Origin: an uncultured Bacteroidales bacterium
GTDB lineage: Bacteria; Bacteroidota; Bacteroidia; Bacteroidales; F082
Length of the DNA: 64,000 bases
Direction of reading: 5' to 3'
Assembly: GCA_900317155.1 (NCBI GenBank)
Contig: ONFO01000003.1
Coordinates: 62,001 to 126,000 of the forward strand
A model generated the notes under the pieces. The model was not told the DNA's origin. It saw nothing but the letters and a program-made list of their open reading frames with translations, and did not search any database. The position numbers and the translations under genes are program-made. Positions 7,245 to 15,099 of the stretch are shown piece after piece (positions within the stretch are counted from its first letter, which is position 1; each line of letters opens with the position of its first letter).

Positions 7245-9344
7245 ATGAGAAAAAACAAACTTTTCCTGTTAGCCATGATTACCTGTTCAATCGTATCGTG
7301 CAACACACAAAAGCCTGAGACAGAGCCCAAAGGCAAAGACAAAATCGGGCCGAAAGAACTCACCCTGACTTCCGACATCATGACGCCCGAGGTGCTTTGG
7401 AGCATGGGCCGCATCGGCGAATACAGCCTCTCGCCCGACCACTCACAGATCGTATATAACGTCACCTACTACAGCGTGCCCGAAAACCGCAGCGGCTCCA
7501 CCTTGTATATTATGAACGCCGACGGCTCTAACAACCGCGTGCTTTCGGATGCCAACGTCAGTGAATACAGCCCGCAATGGCGTCCCGACGGAAAGAAGAT
7601 TGGCTTCCTCGCCCCTAACGACGACGGAGTAATGCAACTTTGGGAAATCAACCCCGACGGCACAGGACGCCAGTGTGTCTCCAACGAAGCCGACGACATC
7701 AACGGCTTCCTCTATTCGCCCGACTGCGCTCAGGTGCTCTTCACCAAAGAAGTAAAACTGAAAGAGACCGTGGCCGACATCTATCCTGACCTCGACAAAT
7801 CCTCTGGCCGCATCAACAACGATTTGATGTACCGCCACTGGGACCATTGGGTTGATACCTACGGACACCTCTTCGTGGGCAACTTCAGCAATGGAAAGAT
7901 CGAGAACGCCTTCGACGCCATGAAGGGCGAGCAATGGGAAGCTCCCGTGCGTCCCTTCGGCGGCATGGAGCAGGTGCAATGGCTGCCCGACGGCAAGAGC
8001 TTCGTCTACTGTTGCCGCAAGAAGGTCGGTAAGGACTACGCCCTCTCCACCAACACCGACATCTACCAATACACCATCCAAAGCGGCGAGTGCAAGAACC
8101 TCACCGAAGGCATGATGGGATACGACCTCAACCCTGTCATCTCGCCTGATGGCAAATACATGGCCTGGGAGAGCATGGAACGTGACGGCTACGAGAGCGA
8201 CAAACAACGCCTCTTCGTAATGAACCTCGAAACAGGCGAAAAGACCGACTACTCGGCCAAGTTCGACCAATGCTGCACAGGCTTCAGCTGGGCTGACGAC
8301 AGCAAGACCTTGTACTTCATCAGTGACGCTTACGCCACCGATCAACTCTACGCCCTCAACCTTGAAAACGGCGAAATCAAGAAGCTGACGGAAGGCAAGC
8401 ACAACTACATCTCGGTGCAATTCAACGGCGACAAGCTGATTGCTGGCCGCCAGTCGATGAGCCACCCGACCGAACTCTTCAGCGTTGACCCCGCCACGGG
8501 CGAGGCGAAACAAATCACCACCGTCAACGACAAGATCTTTGCCCAACTCACCATGGGCGATGTGAAGGAACGCTGGGTGAAGACCACCGATGGCAAGGAC
8601 ATGCTCGTGTGGGTCATCTACCCGCCCCACTTCGATGCCAACAAGCAATATCCTGCACTGCTCTACTGCGAAGGCGGACCGCAAAGCACCGTGAGCCAGT
8701 TCTGGAGCTACCGCTGGAATTTCCAGATGATGGCTGCCAACGACTATATCATTGTCGCCCCCAACCGTCGCGGCCTGCCCGGCTTCGGTCAGGAATGGCT
8801 TGAGGAAATCAGCGGCGACTATGGTGGACAGTGCATGAAGGACTACCTCAGCGCCATCGACGAATTGGCCAAGGAGCCTTACATCGACGAGAACCGCCTC
8901 GGTGCCGTGGGTGCCAGCTTCGGCGGCTACAGTGTATATTGGTTGGCCGGTCACCACGATGGTCGTTTCAAAGCCCTCATCGCCCACGATGGTATGTTCA
9001 ACCTTGAGGCGCAATATCTTGAAACCGAAGAGATGTGGTTCGTGAATTGGGACCTCGGCGGCCCCTTCTGGGACTGGAACAACCCGACCGTGCGCAAGAC
9101 CTACGCCAACTCGCCCCACCTCTTCGTCGACAAATGGACCGCACCCATCCTCGTCATCCACGGCGGCTTGGACTACCGCATCTGCTTCACGCAAGGCATG
9201 CAGGCCTACAACGCCGCCATCTTGCGCGGTATCCCTGCCGAGTTCCTCTATTTCCCCGACGAGAACCACTGGGTGCTGAAACCGCAGAACGGCGTTTTGT
9301 GGCAGCGGAGGTTCTATAATTGGTTGGATAAATATTTGAAATAA
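7245..9344 (+). CDS. S9 family prolyl oligopeptidase-type peptidase lipoprotein (DPP5/DPP IV-like)
   Basis: 699 residues from MRKNKLFLL; the lipobox IVSC (Cys19) predicts a lipoprotein. The longer upstream frame runs into the REP cluster and was rejected. The N-terminal two thirds are a beta-propeller of PD40/WD40-like repeats (YSLSPDHSQIVYN, YSPQWRPDGKKIGF, PVISPDGKYMAWES). The C-terminal catalytic domain has nucleophile Ser558 in GASFGGYS, Asp643 in GGLDYRI and His675 in ENHWV. The family trims dipeptides or short peptides, here presumably for uptake by a protein-fermenting anaerobe. A terminator follows 11 bp after the stop. Confidence 0.92.
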   Translation: MRKNKLFLLAMITCSIVSCNTQKPETEPKGKDKIGPKELTLTSDIMTPEVLWSMGRIGEYSLSPDHSQIVYNVTYYSVPENRSGSTLYIMNADGSNNRVLSDANVSEYSPQWRPDGKKIGFLAPNDDGVMQLWEINPDGTGRQCVSNEADDINGFLYSPDCAQVLFTKEVKLKETVADIYPDLDKSSGRINNDLMYRHWDHWVDTYGHLFVGNFSNGKIENAFDAMKGEQWEAPVRPFGGMEQVQWLPDGKSFVYCCRKKVGKDYALSTNTDIYQYTIQSGECKNLTEGMMGYDLNPVISPDGKYMAWESMERDGYESDKQRLFVMNLETGEKTDYSAKFDQCCTGFSWADDSKTLYFISDAYATDQLYALNLENGEIKKLTEGKHNYISVQFNGDKLIAGRQSMSHPTELFSVDPATGEAKQITTVNDKIFAQLTMGDVKERWVKTTDGKDMLVWVIYPPHFDANKQYPALLYCEGGPQSTVSQFWSYRWNFQMMAANDYIIVAPNRRGLPGFGQEWLEEISGDYGGQCMKDYLSAIDELAKEPYIDENRLGAVGASFGGYSVYWLAGHHDGRFKALIAHDGMFNLEAQYLETEEMWFVNWDLGGPFWDWNNPTVRKTYANSPHLFVDKWTAPILVIHGGLDYRICFTQGMQAYNAAILRGIPAEFLYFPDENHWVLKPQNGVLWQRRFYNWLDKYLK

Positions 9345-9354
9345 TCACAAACAA

Positions 9355-9390
9355 AAAACTGGCGGGGCACTCCCCCGCCAGTTTTCGTTT
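9355..9390. terminator. Bidirectional terminator between the S9 peptidase and DUF4419 genes
   Basis: Arms AAAACTGGCGGG and CCCGCCAGTTTT are perfectly complementary around a short loop, with A-runs before and T-runs after, so it can serve both convergent genes. Confidence 0.85.
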
Positions 9391-9416
9391 AACAATCAGC
9401 TTAATATCAACAATAT

Positions 9417-11075
9417 TTAATCTTCATCTTCGTTTATCTTAGTATCAGGAAACTGTTCCCTCAATGCCTTCAAGCATTTGTCAGATGGTTTTTTGCTAAA
9501 CTCGATTTCGTCTATATGTTTTGTCACGTTTTTCGGGATGATGACATCAAAGGACCTGCCCGTGTAAGAGAAATCCTTCCTTTCTTTATTATAAATCTGA
9601 AGCGTTCCAATGTGGTCGATACCGTCAAGGGCGGACCCGACATTTCTTTCCGCCGTGATAAATACATTGACATCCCAAGCACCGTTGTTCAAAGTATAAT
9701 TTGCATTGTTCACAACAATCCTTGCGGATGGATACCATGTCAACAGTTTGTTCCTTTCTTCTGCTGAAATGTCACCATACACTCGCAGCAATCTCATCTG
9801 CTTGTTTTTCATCCATTCCGGAAAATAGACCTTATCTTTGAATTGGAGTGTCAAACTGGGAAACGTATCAAGTTTATTCAAAACAAGAGGTATCTCTTTT
9901 ATTTTCAAATTGATACCCTCTACTTTCATATCATGTTTTAGTCTGACAAGATTCGCACTTTCTTCATCGGTCTTCTTCTTAACCAGCCAACCGATTTTTG
10001 GCGCAAGTGCAAAGTTTTCGGGGTTTTGTTCAAGGCCAAAGAATCCTCCCCACAACTCAATCATCGTTTCCTCTTTCGTCCCATCTTCCAACAATTCCAT
10101 GAAGCGAACATCAACTTTAGATATTTCATCAGGCAAATTGGAATCGCGAGTCAAAGTCTTCAAATCGAAGCGCTTGCCGTCCTTGTCGTAGGGGAAGAAC
10201 TTCACAATCCAACCGTCGATGATATTGGGTGCACCGTATTCTTCCTGCGTGTGCCATTTGAACATATTGCGCCAAAACCTGACATCCTTTTTGCCTTTCG
10301 AGGCATCGATAAACTTTTTCAGAATGGGCTCCAATTCGTTAATCCACCAATCTAAATCGAACGAGCGCAACTGCATTGCCTTGTCGTAAACCCGTTGCCA
10401 ATCTTCAGTCGTGCCCAACAAGGTCACTTCAGGAATACCACAAGCCACACGAATCACCACAAATTCAAAAAAAGCCTTCGTTGTCTCCATCAAGGTGATT
10501 TGGGAGGCGATTTGCTCATACTGCGTCGTGGTCGAAAAGTCAGCCATCATCGTCTCTGCAATCGTACCTTTGGTGTTGTTACGAATTTCTTCGGCAAATT
10601 GCGAAATTAGCACCTCCCATTCTGCCGAGTCAAGCGGCTGATCGCTTTCAACCACCAACGTCAATTTATCAGAGAAATCCACCATCCTATCGCGGTATTT
10701 CTCCGGGTCGGAATTGATATGGTGCGAAAAACCTTGGGCAATCAACATCCAAATCATATCGGGCGAAAGCACAAACGGGCGATGTTCTGCGTAGGCATCA
10801 TACATGCCATAAAAAAACGGATGAAACCAATGCCCATAGTTCACTAGACTATCTGCATCAATATTCATGGAAAGAACTTCATTTTCGTAAAATTCACCAT
10901 AAGGGACTTTGGCGTTAGAACGCGCCAAAGATTGGGCGATGTCCATAGGTTCCCGCAAAGGAAGCAGTTTTTCTGGTTTAGAGAGTCTCTCAATCTTGAT
11001 GGTAACTTGAGCCGAAGCCAACAACGGGAGAACCAGCATGGGCAGCGCAAACAGAAAGCGTAGATGTCTTTTCAT
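9417..11075 (-). CDS. DUF4419 domain protein, secreted
   Basis: 552 residues with a clean Sec signal peptide (MKRHLRFLFALPMLVLPLLA, then SAQ). The body matches my memory of DUF4419: FVLSPDMIWMLIAQGFSHHI near residue 100, then WEVLISQF, GIPEVTLLGTTEDW, and later ELWGGFFGLEQ with APKIGWLV. The biochemical role of the domain is unknown. The extra C-terminal ~150 residues (from about residue 400, FPSLTLQFKDKVYFPEWM) are not part of what I recognise. Transcribed alone, with a -7 box 28 bp upstream. Confidence 0.75.
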   Translation of the reverse strand: MKRHLRFLFALPMLVLPLLASAQVTIKIERLSKPEKLLPLREPMDIAQSLARSNAKVPYGEFYENEVLSMNIDADSLVNYGHWFHPFFYGMYDAYAEHRPFVLSPDMIWMLIAQGFSHHINSDPEKYRDRMVDFSDKLTLVVESDQPLDSAEWEVLISQFAEEIRNNTKGTIAETMMADFSTTTQYEQIASQITLMETTKAFFEFVVIRVACGIPEVTLLGTTEDWQRVYDKAMQLRSFDLDWWINELEPILKKFIDASKGKKDVRFWRNMFKWHTQEEYGAPNIIDGWIVKFFPYDKDGKRFDLKTLTRDSNLPDEISKVDVRFMELLEDGTKEETMIELWGGFFGLEQNPENFALAPKIGWLVKKKTDEESANLVRLKHDMKVEGINLKIKEIPLVLNKLDTFPSLTLQFKDKVYFPEWMKNKQMRLLRVYGDISAEERNKLLTWYPSARIVVNNANYTLNNGAWDVNVFITAERNVGSALDGIDHIGTLQIYNKERKDFSYTGRSFDVIIPKNVTKHIDEIEFSKKPSDKCLKALREQFPDTKINEDED

Positions 11076-11102
11076 GGTAATTCATTTTAGAGTATAACGC
11101 TG

Positions 11103-11110
11103 CAAATATA
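11103..11110 (-). promoter_or_regulatory. -7 element for the DUF4419 gene
   Basis: The minus strand reads TATATTTG followed by C, 28 bp before the start codon. No -33 TTG seen at normal spacing. Confidence 0.55.
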
Positions 11111-11166
11111 AACATTAAAACGATATAATTATCATTTCAGATAACATTTTTCCGTTTTAATGAATT

Positions 11167-11913
11167 TTACCCCATCTTCTGCCGCACCACCTCAAAACAA
11201 ACCACCCCCGTGGCCACCGAGACATTCAATGAATCGATGTCCCCAGGCATGGGAATCATCAGATGATCATCGAGGCGCTTGAGATAGGCGGGGCTGATGC
11301 CGTCTTCCTCCGAGCCCATCATCACGCAGAGCGGACCGGTGAGGTCGGATTTCCAAAGGCTCTCTTTGGCCTTTTCGGTGAAGCCCACCACGCGCAATCC
11401 GCTGGCTTTCAGGAAATCGATGGCGTCCTTCATATTCTCCACGCGGCAGACGTTGATCAAAGACAAAGCCCCTGCCGAGGTCTTCATCGCATCTCCGTTG
11501 ATGGAGGCCGAGCCATGGTTGGGAATCACGATGGCATCCACACCAGCGGCATAGGCCGTGCGGGCGATGGCGCCGAAGTTGCGCACGTCGGTCACGCGGT
11601 CAAGCATGAGAATGAAGGGGTCGCGGCCATCCTCGAAGACCATCTGCACCACCTTCTCCAAAGGCTGGTATTCGATCGGACAGATGAAAGCCACCACACC
11701 TTGGTGGTTCTTGCGCGTCAGGCGGTTCATCTTCTCGATGGGCACAAATTGCACCGGCACGCCATTGGCACGGCAGGTATTGGCGATCTCCGCAATCTCG
11801 GGCGAGCGCGTGCCGCCTTGGATATACACCTTTTCGATTTCCTTCTGCGAGCGAATCAGTTCAAGCACGGGATGGATTCCGAAAACCATATTATTCTTAT
11901 AATTGTCCTCCAT
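11167..11913 (-). CDS. rlmB: 23S rRNA (guanosine-2'-O-)-methyltransferase RlmB, TrmH/SpoU family
   Basis: 248 residues. An N-terminal substrate-binding domain (VFGIHPVLELIRSQKEIEKV) is followed by the SPOUT knotted methyltransferase with motif 1 LDRVTDVRNFGAIARTA, motif 2 VMGSEEDGISP and motif 3 IPMPGDIDSLNVSVATGV. These are the residues that bind S-adenosylmethionine in the trefoil knot. RlmB methylates G2251 of 23S rRNA in E. coli. Close relatives that modify tRNA exist, but the length and N-domain fit RlmB. Confidence 0.9.
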   Translation of the reverse strand: MEDNYKNNMVFGIHPVLELIRSQKEIEKVYIQGGTRSPEIAEIANTCRANGVPVQFVPIEKMNRLTRKNHQGVVAFICPIEYQPLEKVVQMVFEDGRDPFILMLDRVTDVRNFGAIARTAYAAGVDAIVIPNHGSASINGDAMKTSAGALSLINVCRVENMKDAIDFLKASGLRVVGFTEKAKESLWKSDLTGPLCVMMGSEEDGISPAYLKRLDDHLMIPMPGDIDSLNVSVATGVVCFEVVRQKMG

Positions 11914-11929
11914 AAACTTAAATTTTCCG

Positions 11930-11937
11930 CAAAAATA
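11930..11937 (-). promoter_or_regulatory. -7 element for rlmB
   Basis: The minus strand reads TATTTTTG followed by C, 17 bp before the start codon. Confidence 0.6.
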
Positions 11938-11944
11938 GGAATTA

Positions 11945-12040
11945 TGTTGAATTGTCGGGAGTTGAATCGTTTAATTGTTGAAAAAACTGCACCATTTCCA
12001 ACAATTCAACAAATAAACAGTTCAACAATTCAACAAATTG
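11945..12040. repeat. Short AT-rich repeats between the rlmB and TonB-C promoters
   Basis: CAACAATTCAACAAA occurs at about 11999 and again at about 12023, with inverted relatives (TTGAATTGT, TTAATTGTTGA) at 11951-11981. It fills the space between divergent promoters. No function can be assigned. Confidence 0.4.
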
Positions 12041-12042
12041 AT

Positions 12043-12050
12043 TACTTTTG
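12043..12050 (+). promoter_or_regulatory. -7 element for the TonB-C protein gene
   Basis: TACTTTTG followed by C, 23 bp before the ATG at 12074. It lies inside the longer reading frame, which supports the later start. Confidence 0.6.
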
Positions 12051-12073
12051 CATCATTAAAAAACTATAACGCT

Positions 12074-12850
12074 ATGAAAACAAAACTCATCATCGCCATG
12101 GTCATCCTCTTTTCGGGATGGCAACTGAAAGCCCAAATCACGGCACCAGAACCCATTGGAGGTCACTCCGTAACCGAGAACTACATCACCCGCACCCTCG
12201 TTTATCCCGAGGCTGACCTCGAACAGGGTAACAGCGGGAAAGTCGTTGTTGGCATGCACATCGATTCGCAAGGCGCGGCAAGCAACTACACCATCAAGTC
12301 GAGTTTCAGTGAAGCTGCCTCTCCTATCGCACTTCATTTGGTCAAGACCATCCTCTGGAAGCCTGCCCTCAACATCGGCATTCCTATCGACTACGAATAC
12401 GAGTATGAGGTCAACTTCAACGCAAAGAGCTACAAACGCTATTGGAAGCGCCACCAGCGCCTCACATTTCCTGCGGCCCTCGAAGCCGATACCTCTTATA
12501 AGATATATGAATACAAACAACTTGAAGAGGTGGCAAAGCCTTATTTCGCGGACGGTAGCAACATGACCCAATACATCGCCAAAAACCTGAGATTCCCTAC
12601 CGAAGCCAAAGAAAGGGAAATCCAAGGCACGGTGCGCCTGAGTTTCGTGGTTGAAACCGATGGCAGCCTCTCCAACATCGTTGTCGTCAACTCGGTGGGA
12701 GGCGGCTGCGACAACGAGGCCATCCGACTCCTTGAAGAAACCATTTGGATTCCTGCTGAGAAGAACGGGGAATACGTTCGCAGCAACAACATGCAAGACA
12801 TCACCTTCAGCATTGGAAGCCATAACTTCCAAGATGGAAATGCTTACTAA
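12074..12850 (+). CDS. Secreted protein with two TonB C-terminal domains
   Basis: 258 residues from MKTKLIIAM, with a Sec signal peptide ending KAQ. Two TonB-C units are visible. The first, about residues 35-115, has YITRTLVYPEADLEQGNSG, a GKVVVGMHIDSQGAAS strand and ILWKPA. The second, about 170-250, has MTQYIAKNLRFPTEAKE, GTVRLSFVVETDGSLSN and TIWIPAEKNG. A working energy transducer has an N-terminal membrane helix and a Pro-rich spacer before one such domain; here both are absent, so this is a stand-alone periplasmic relative, not a TonB. It is 24 bp upstream of the DUF3078 gene and may share its transcript. Confidence 0.75.
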   Translation: MKTKLIIAMVILFSGWQLKAQITAPEPIGGHSVTENYITRTLVYPEADLEQGNSGKVVVGMHIDSQGAASNYTIKSSFSEAASPIALHLVKTILWKPALNIGIPIDYEYEYEVNFNAKSYKRYWKRHQRLTFPAALEADTSYKIYEYKQLEEVAKPYFADGSNMTQYIAKNLRFPTEAKEREIQGTVRLSFVVETDGSLSNIVVVNSVGGGCDNEAIRLLEETIWIPAEKNGEYVRSNNMQDITFSIGSHNFQDGNAY

Positions 12851-12874
12851 TCAACAAATAAATATCAAATCAAG

Positions 12875-13789
12875 ATGAAAAAAGTTTTATTTACTGTTTT
12901 GGCTTTTTCGTTAGCCATCGTTTCTTTCGCACAAGATGAATTGCCGCAAGGTTGGAGCCACAAAGGTAATTTCGGGCTCAATTTCGGCCAAACTTCCTAC
13001 ACCAACTGGGCAGCTGGCGGCCAGAGTACCATCAATGGACAAGGCATCTTCTATTATGAAATCCATTACTTGAAAAACAATTTCAAGTGGGACAACACAT
13101 TAAACACTTCTTTGGGCTACAGTTATTTTGACTTTAAGAAAAAGCCCATCAAGACTGACGATAAAATTGAATTCACCTCTTTGGCAACTTTAAAAGCCAC
13201 TGAGCACCTCAACTATGGTGCAGAGTTAGCTTTCCGCTCACAGTTTGCCAAGGGCTTCGACTATGCCAAAGACTCCACCCAGTACATCTCCAAGTTCCTC
13301 GCCCCTGCATACATCAGTTTGGGCCTTGGTATCGAATGGGTACCCAATCCTCACTTCTCACTCTATTTCTCACCCATCACAGGCCGTGTCACTATTGTGA
13401 ACGATGATTATCTGGCTTCCATCGGCGCCTTCGGTGTCAACTCACTTGATGCCAACGACACCACCCAACATGCCAAGAATGCAAAAGTTCGCTATGAATT
13501 AGGCGCCCGTGCCGTAGCCAAATTCCAATATCCGCTTGCCAAGAACATCGACTTTAACTCGAAGCTGGAGCTCTTCTCCAACTACCTCAACCATCCCGAG
13601 CGCATCGATGTGGACTGGCAGAACATGCTCGTGTTAAAGGTGAACGACTGGCTCAACTGCAACCTCTCCACACACCTTATCTATGACTACGATGTCCCGT
13701 TCTACAGTGAAAACGGACTGAAAATCAAAGGTTCAAAGGTACAATTCAAGGAAGTGTTGGCCATCGGTTTCATGATCAACTTGAAATAA
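12875..13789 (+). CDS. DUF3078 outer-membrane-type protein
   Basis: 304 residues with a Sec signal peptide (ending SFAQ). The N-terminal signature NFGQTSYTNWAAGGQSTING is typical of DUF3078. The remainder alternates strands with aromatic girdles (FKWDNTLNTSLGYSYFDF, LGIEWVPNPHFSLYFSPITG) and ends in GFMINLK, as in an outer-membrane beta-barrel. Function is unknown. The phosphoesterase gene starts one base after its stop. Confidence 0.8.
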   Translation: MKKVLFTVLAFSLAIVSFAQDELPQGWSHKGNFGLNFGQTSYTNWAAGGQSTINGQGIFYYEIHYLKNNFKWDNTLNTSLGYSYFDFKKKPIKTDDKIEFTSLATLKATEHLNYGAELAFRSQFAKGFDYAKDSTQYISKFLAPAYISLGLGIEWVPNPHFSLYFSPITGRVTIVNDDYLASIGAFGVNSLDANDTTQHAKNAKVRYELGARAVAKFQYPLAKNIDFNSKLELFSNYLNHPERIDVDWQNMLVLKVNDWLNCNLSTHLIYDYDVPFYSENGLKIKGSKVQFKEVLAIGFMINLK

Positions 13790-13790
13790 C

Positions 13791-14294
13791 ATGCTGAAAG
13801 TCGGCATTTTGTCGGACACACATTGCACCCTCGTGCCACAACTTTTCAACTTCTTCAAGGATGTTGACGAGCTGTGGCACGCGGGCGATATAGGCAACAT
13901 CGAAACGGCAGAGACTTTGGCCCAATTCAAGCCTTTGCGTGCCGTGCATGGCAATATCGACGATCATATTGTTCGCCTACAATATCCCGAGGACTTGTTT
14001 TTCCACGTGGAAGATGTTGACGTTTACATGACCCACATCGGCGGCTATCCAGGACATTACATGCCTGAGGTGAAGTATATTCTCGAAACAAAGAAACCCA
14101 ACCTGTATATTTGTGGCCATTCACATATATTAAAGGTAATATACGACAAGAAACTGGATTTGCTCCATGTCAATCCAGGAGCAGCAGGCAATTCAGGATT
14201 TCACAAGCAAATCACCTTCATCCGAATGGCCATCGACGGGAAAACCTTCAAGGACATGGAAATCTTCCAGCTTGACCGAAACAAGGTCATTTGA
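13791..14294 (+). CDS. YfcE/MJ0936-type metallophosphoesterase
   Basis: 167 residues, usual length for the family. Metal-binding motifs are in order: GILSDTH (D-x-H), WHAGDIGN (GD), VHGNID (GN), MTHIGGYPGH and ICGHSH (the final His pair). The YfcE class hydrolyses small phosphodiesters in vitro, and the physiological substrate is uncertain. The gene follows the DUF3078 stop after a single base, so the two are cotranscribed and probably translationally coupled. Confidence 0.88.
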   Translation: MLKVGILSDTHCTLVPQLFNFFKDVDELWHAGDIGNIETAETLAQFKPLRAVHGNIDDHIVRLQYPEDLFFHVEDVDVYMTHIGGYPGHYMPEVKYILETKKPNLYICGHSHILKVIYDKKLDLLHVNPGAAGNSGFHKQITFIRMAIDGKTFKDMEIFQLDRNKVI

Positions 14295-14300
14295 AACAAA

Positions 14301-14334
14301 AAGGCCGACTCCCACGGAAGTCGGCCTTCGTTTT
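14301..14334 (+). terminator. Terminator after the phosphoesterase gene
   Basis: Arms AAGGCCGACT (14301-14310) and AGTCGGCCTT (14319-14328) with loop CCCACGGA, followed by CGTTTT. It probably also stops the convergent DUF4293 transcript. Confidence 0.85.
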
Positions 14335-14349
14335 GCTAATTCAGTTCCC

Positions 14350-14838
14350 TTAGCGGATACGGTCGGTGGAACGCACCTTTTTGATATCCTTCTTCAATCC
14401 AGAGGCGGCAGCAATGGTCAACAACAAGGCAACTAAAGGCAGAAAAGCGCCCACCTTGAAAGTCGGGTCGGCACCTATGGGATTGCCAATCACGCGGATG
14501 TAATAGCCAAAAACCACCGCAATCCAAGCCACGATAACAATAATGTCGATGCGTGCTATCTTGTGCAGCTTGACAAACTGCGCCAATTTCACGGCACGGA
14601 ACAAGCCCATAGCAAGATAGCCGCTCAAGAGAATCGCAGTAACCGCCAAAATCAGCACTGGCAAACTGAATGTTTTGGGATAAGGCACCGTTCCACCTGG
14701 AATGCCAGACTCAATACCAAACACATTAAATGTCAAAATATTAGTCTCGCCAAGATACTCAGCTAACGGAAGGAAAAACAACAGCGCAAAAAGCAGTGCA
14801 GATAGGAAAAAGAAAATGGATTGCAATCTTTGTGACAT
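14350..14838 (-). CDS. DUF4293 four-helix membrane protein
   Basis: 162 residues with four hydrophobic segments (about 8-28, 60-80, 97-117 and 130-147). The pattern QRLQSIFFFLSALLFALLFF at the start, LPLAEYLGE, and a GAFLPLVALLLTIAAASGLK stretch ending KVRSTDRIR, agrees with DUF4293, a Bacteroidota inner-membrane family. I recall this family next to rho in related genomes, as here, where it is divergent from rho. Function unknown. Confidence 0.75.
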   Translation of the reverse strand: MSQRLQSIFFFLSALLFALLFFLPLAEYLGETNILTFNVFGIESGIPGGTVPYPKTFSLPVLILAVTAILLSGYLAMGLFRAVKLAQFVKLHKIARIDIIVIVAWIAVVFGYYIRVIGNPIGADPTFKVGAFLPLVALLLTIAAASGLKKDIKKVRSTDRIR

Positions 14839-14861
14839 AACTCTTAGATTTAATTTGGGTG

Positions 14862-14869
14862 CAAAAATA
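14862..14869 (-). promoter_or_regulatory. -7 element for DUF4293
   Basis: The minus strand reads TATTTTTG then C, 23 bp before the start codon. Confidence 0.6.
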
Positions 14870-14961
14870 CGATTTTACCATCAAACGCCAGCTTTAAAAA
14901 AGAATTCTGAATGAAAAAGCATTGAAAAACCACGAAATATTTGGTTTTTTATTCGAAAAAA

Positions 14962-14991
14962 TTGCCATTTCAAAAAAAAAGTCTACCTTTG
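14962..14991 (+). promoter_or_regulatory. Promoter of rho
   Basis: TTG, 19 nt, TACCTTTG then C: a full Bacteroidota -33/-7 match. The transcript would begin near 14998, leaving about 100 nt of leader before the rho ATG. Confidence 0.75.
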
Positions 14992-14997
14992 CGCCAC

Positions 14998-15034
14998 TTT
15001 TGTGAGGTTATTCACGTTATATGAACTCACAAAA
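14998..15034 (+). promoter_or_regulatory. Hairpin at the 5' end of the rho leader
   Basis: Arms TTTTGTGAG (14998-15006) and CTCACAAAA (15026-15034) pair perfectly around a 19-nt loop, at or very near the predicted transcription start. Other bacteria autoregulate rho through its leader, so it is a candidate control or stability element here. That role is inferred. Confidence 0.45.
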
Positions 15035-15099
15035 CAGTCCCAAAGAATAATATTGTATCAAGACAACTATTCCATTCGGAATTCACAAGTCCACTATTT

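Noticed and set aside
7443-9269. 608-codon open frame on the minus strand opposite the S9 peptidase gene
   Set aside because: It is the antisense of a clear peptidase with intact catalytic motifs; the translated product is Val/His/Gly-rich without any domain, a typical shadow of GC-biased codons.
12074-12850. Annotation as TonB energy transducer
   Set aside because: No membrane anchor or Pro-rich spacer and a cleavable signal peptide; only the C-terminal domain type is shared.
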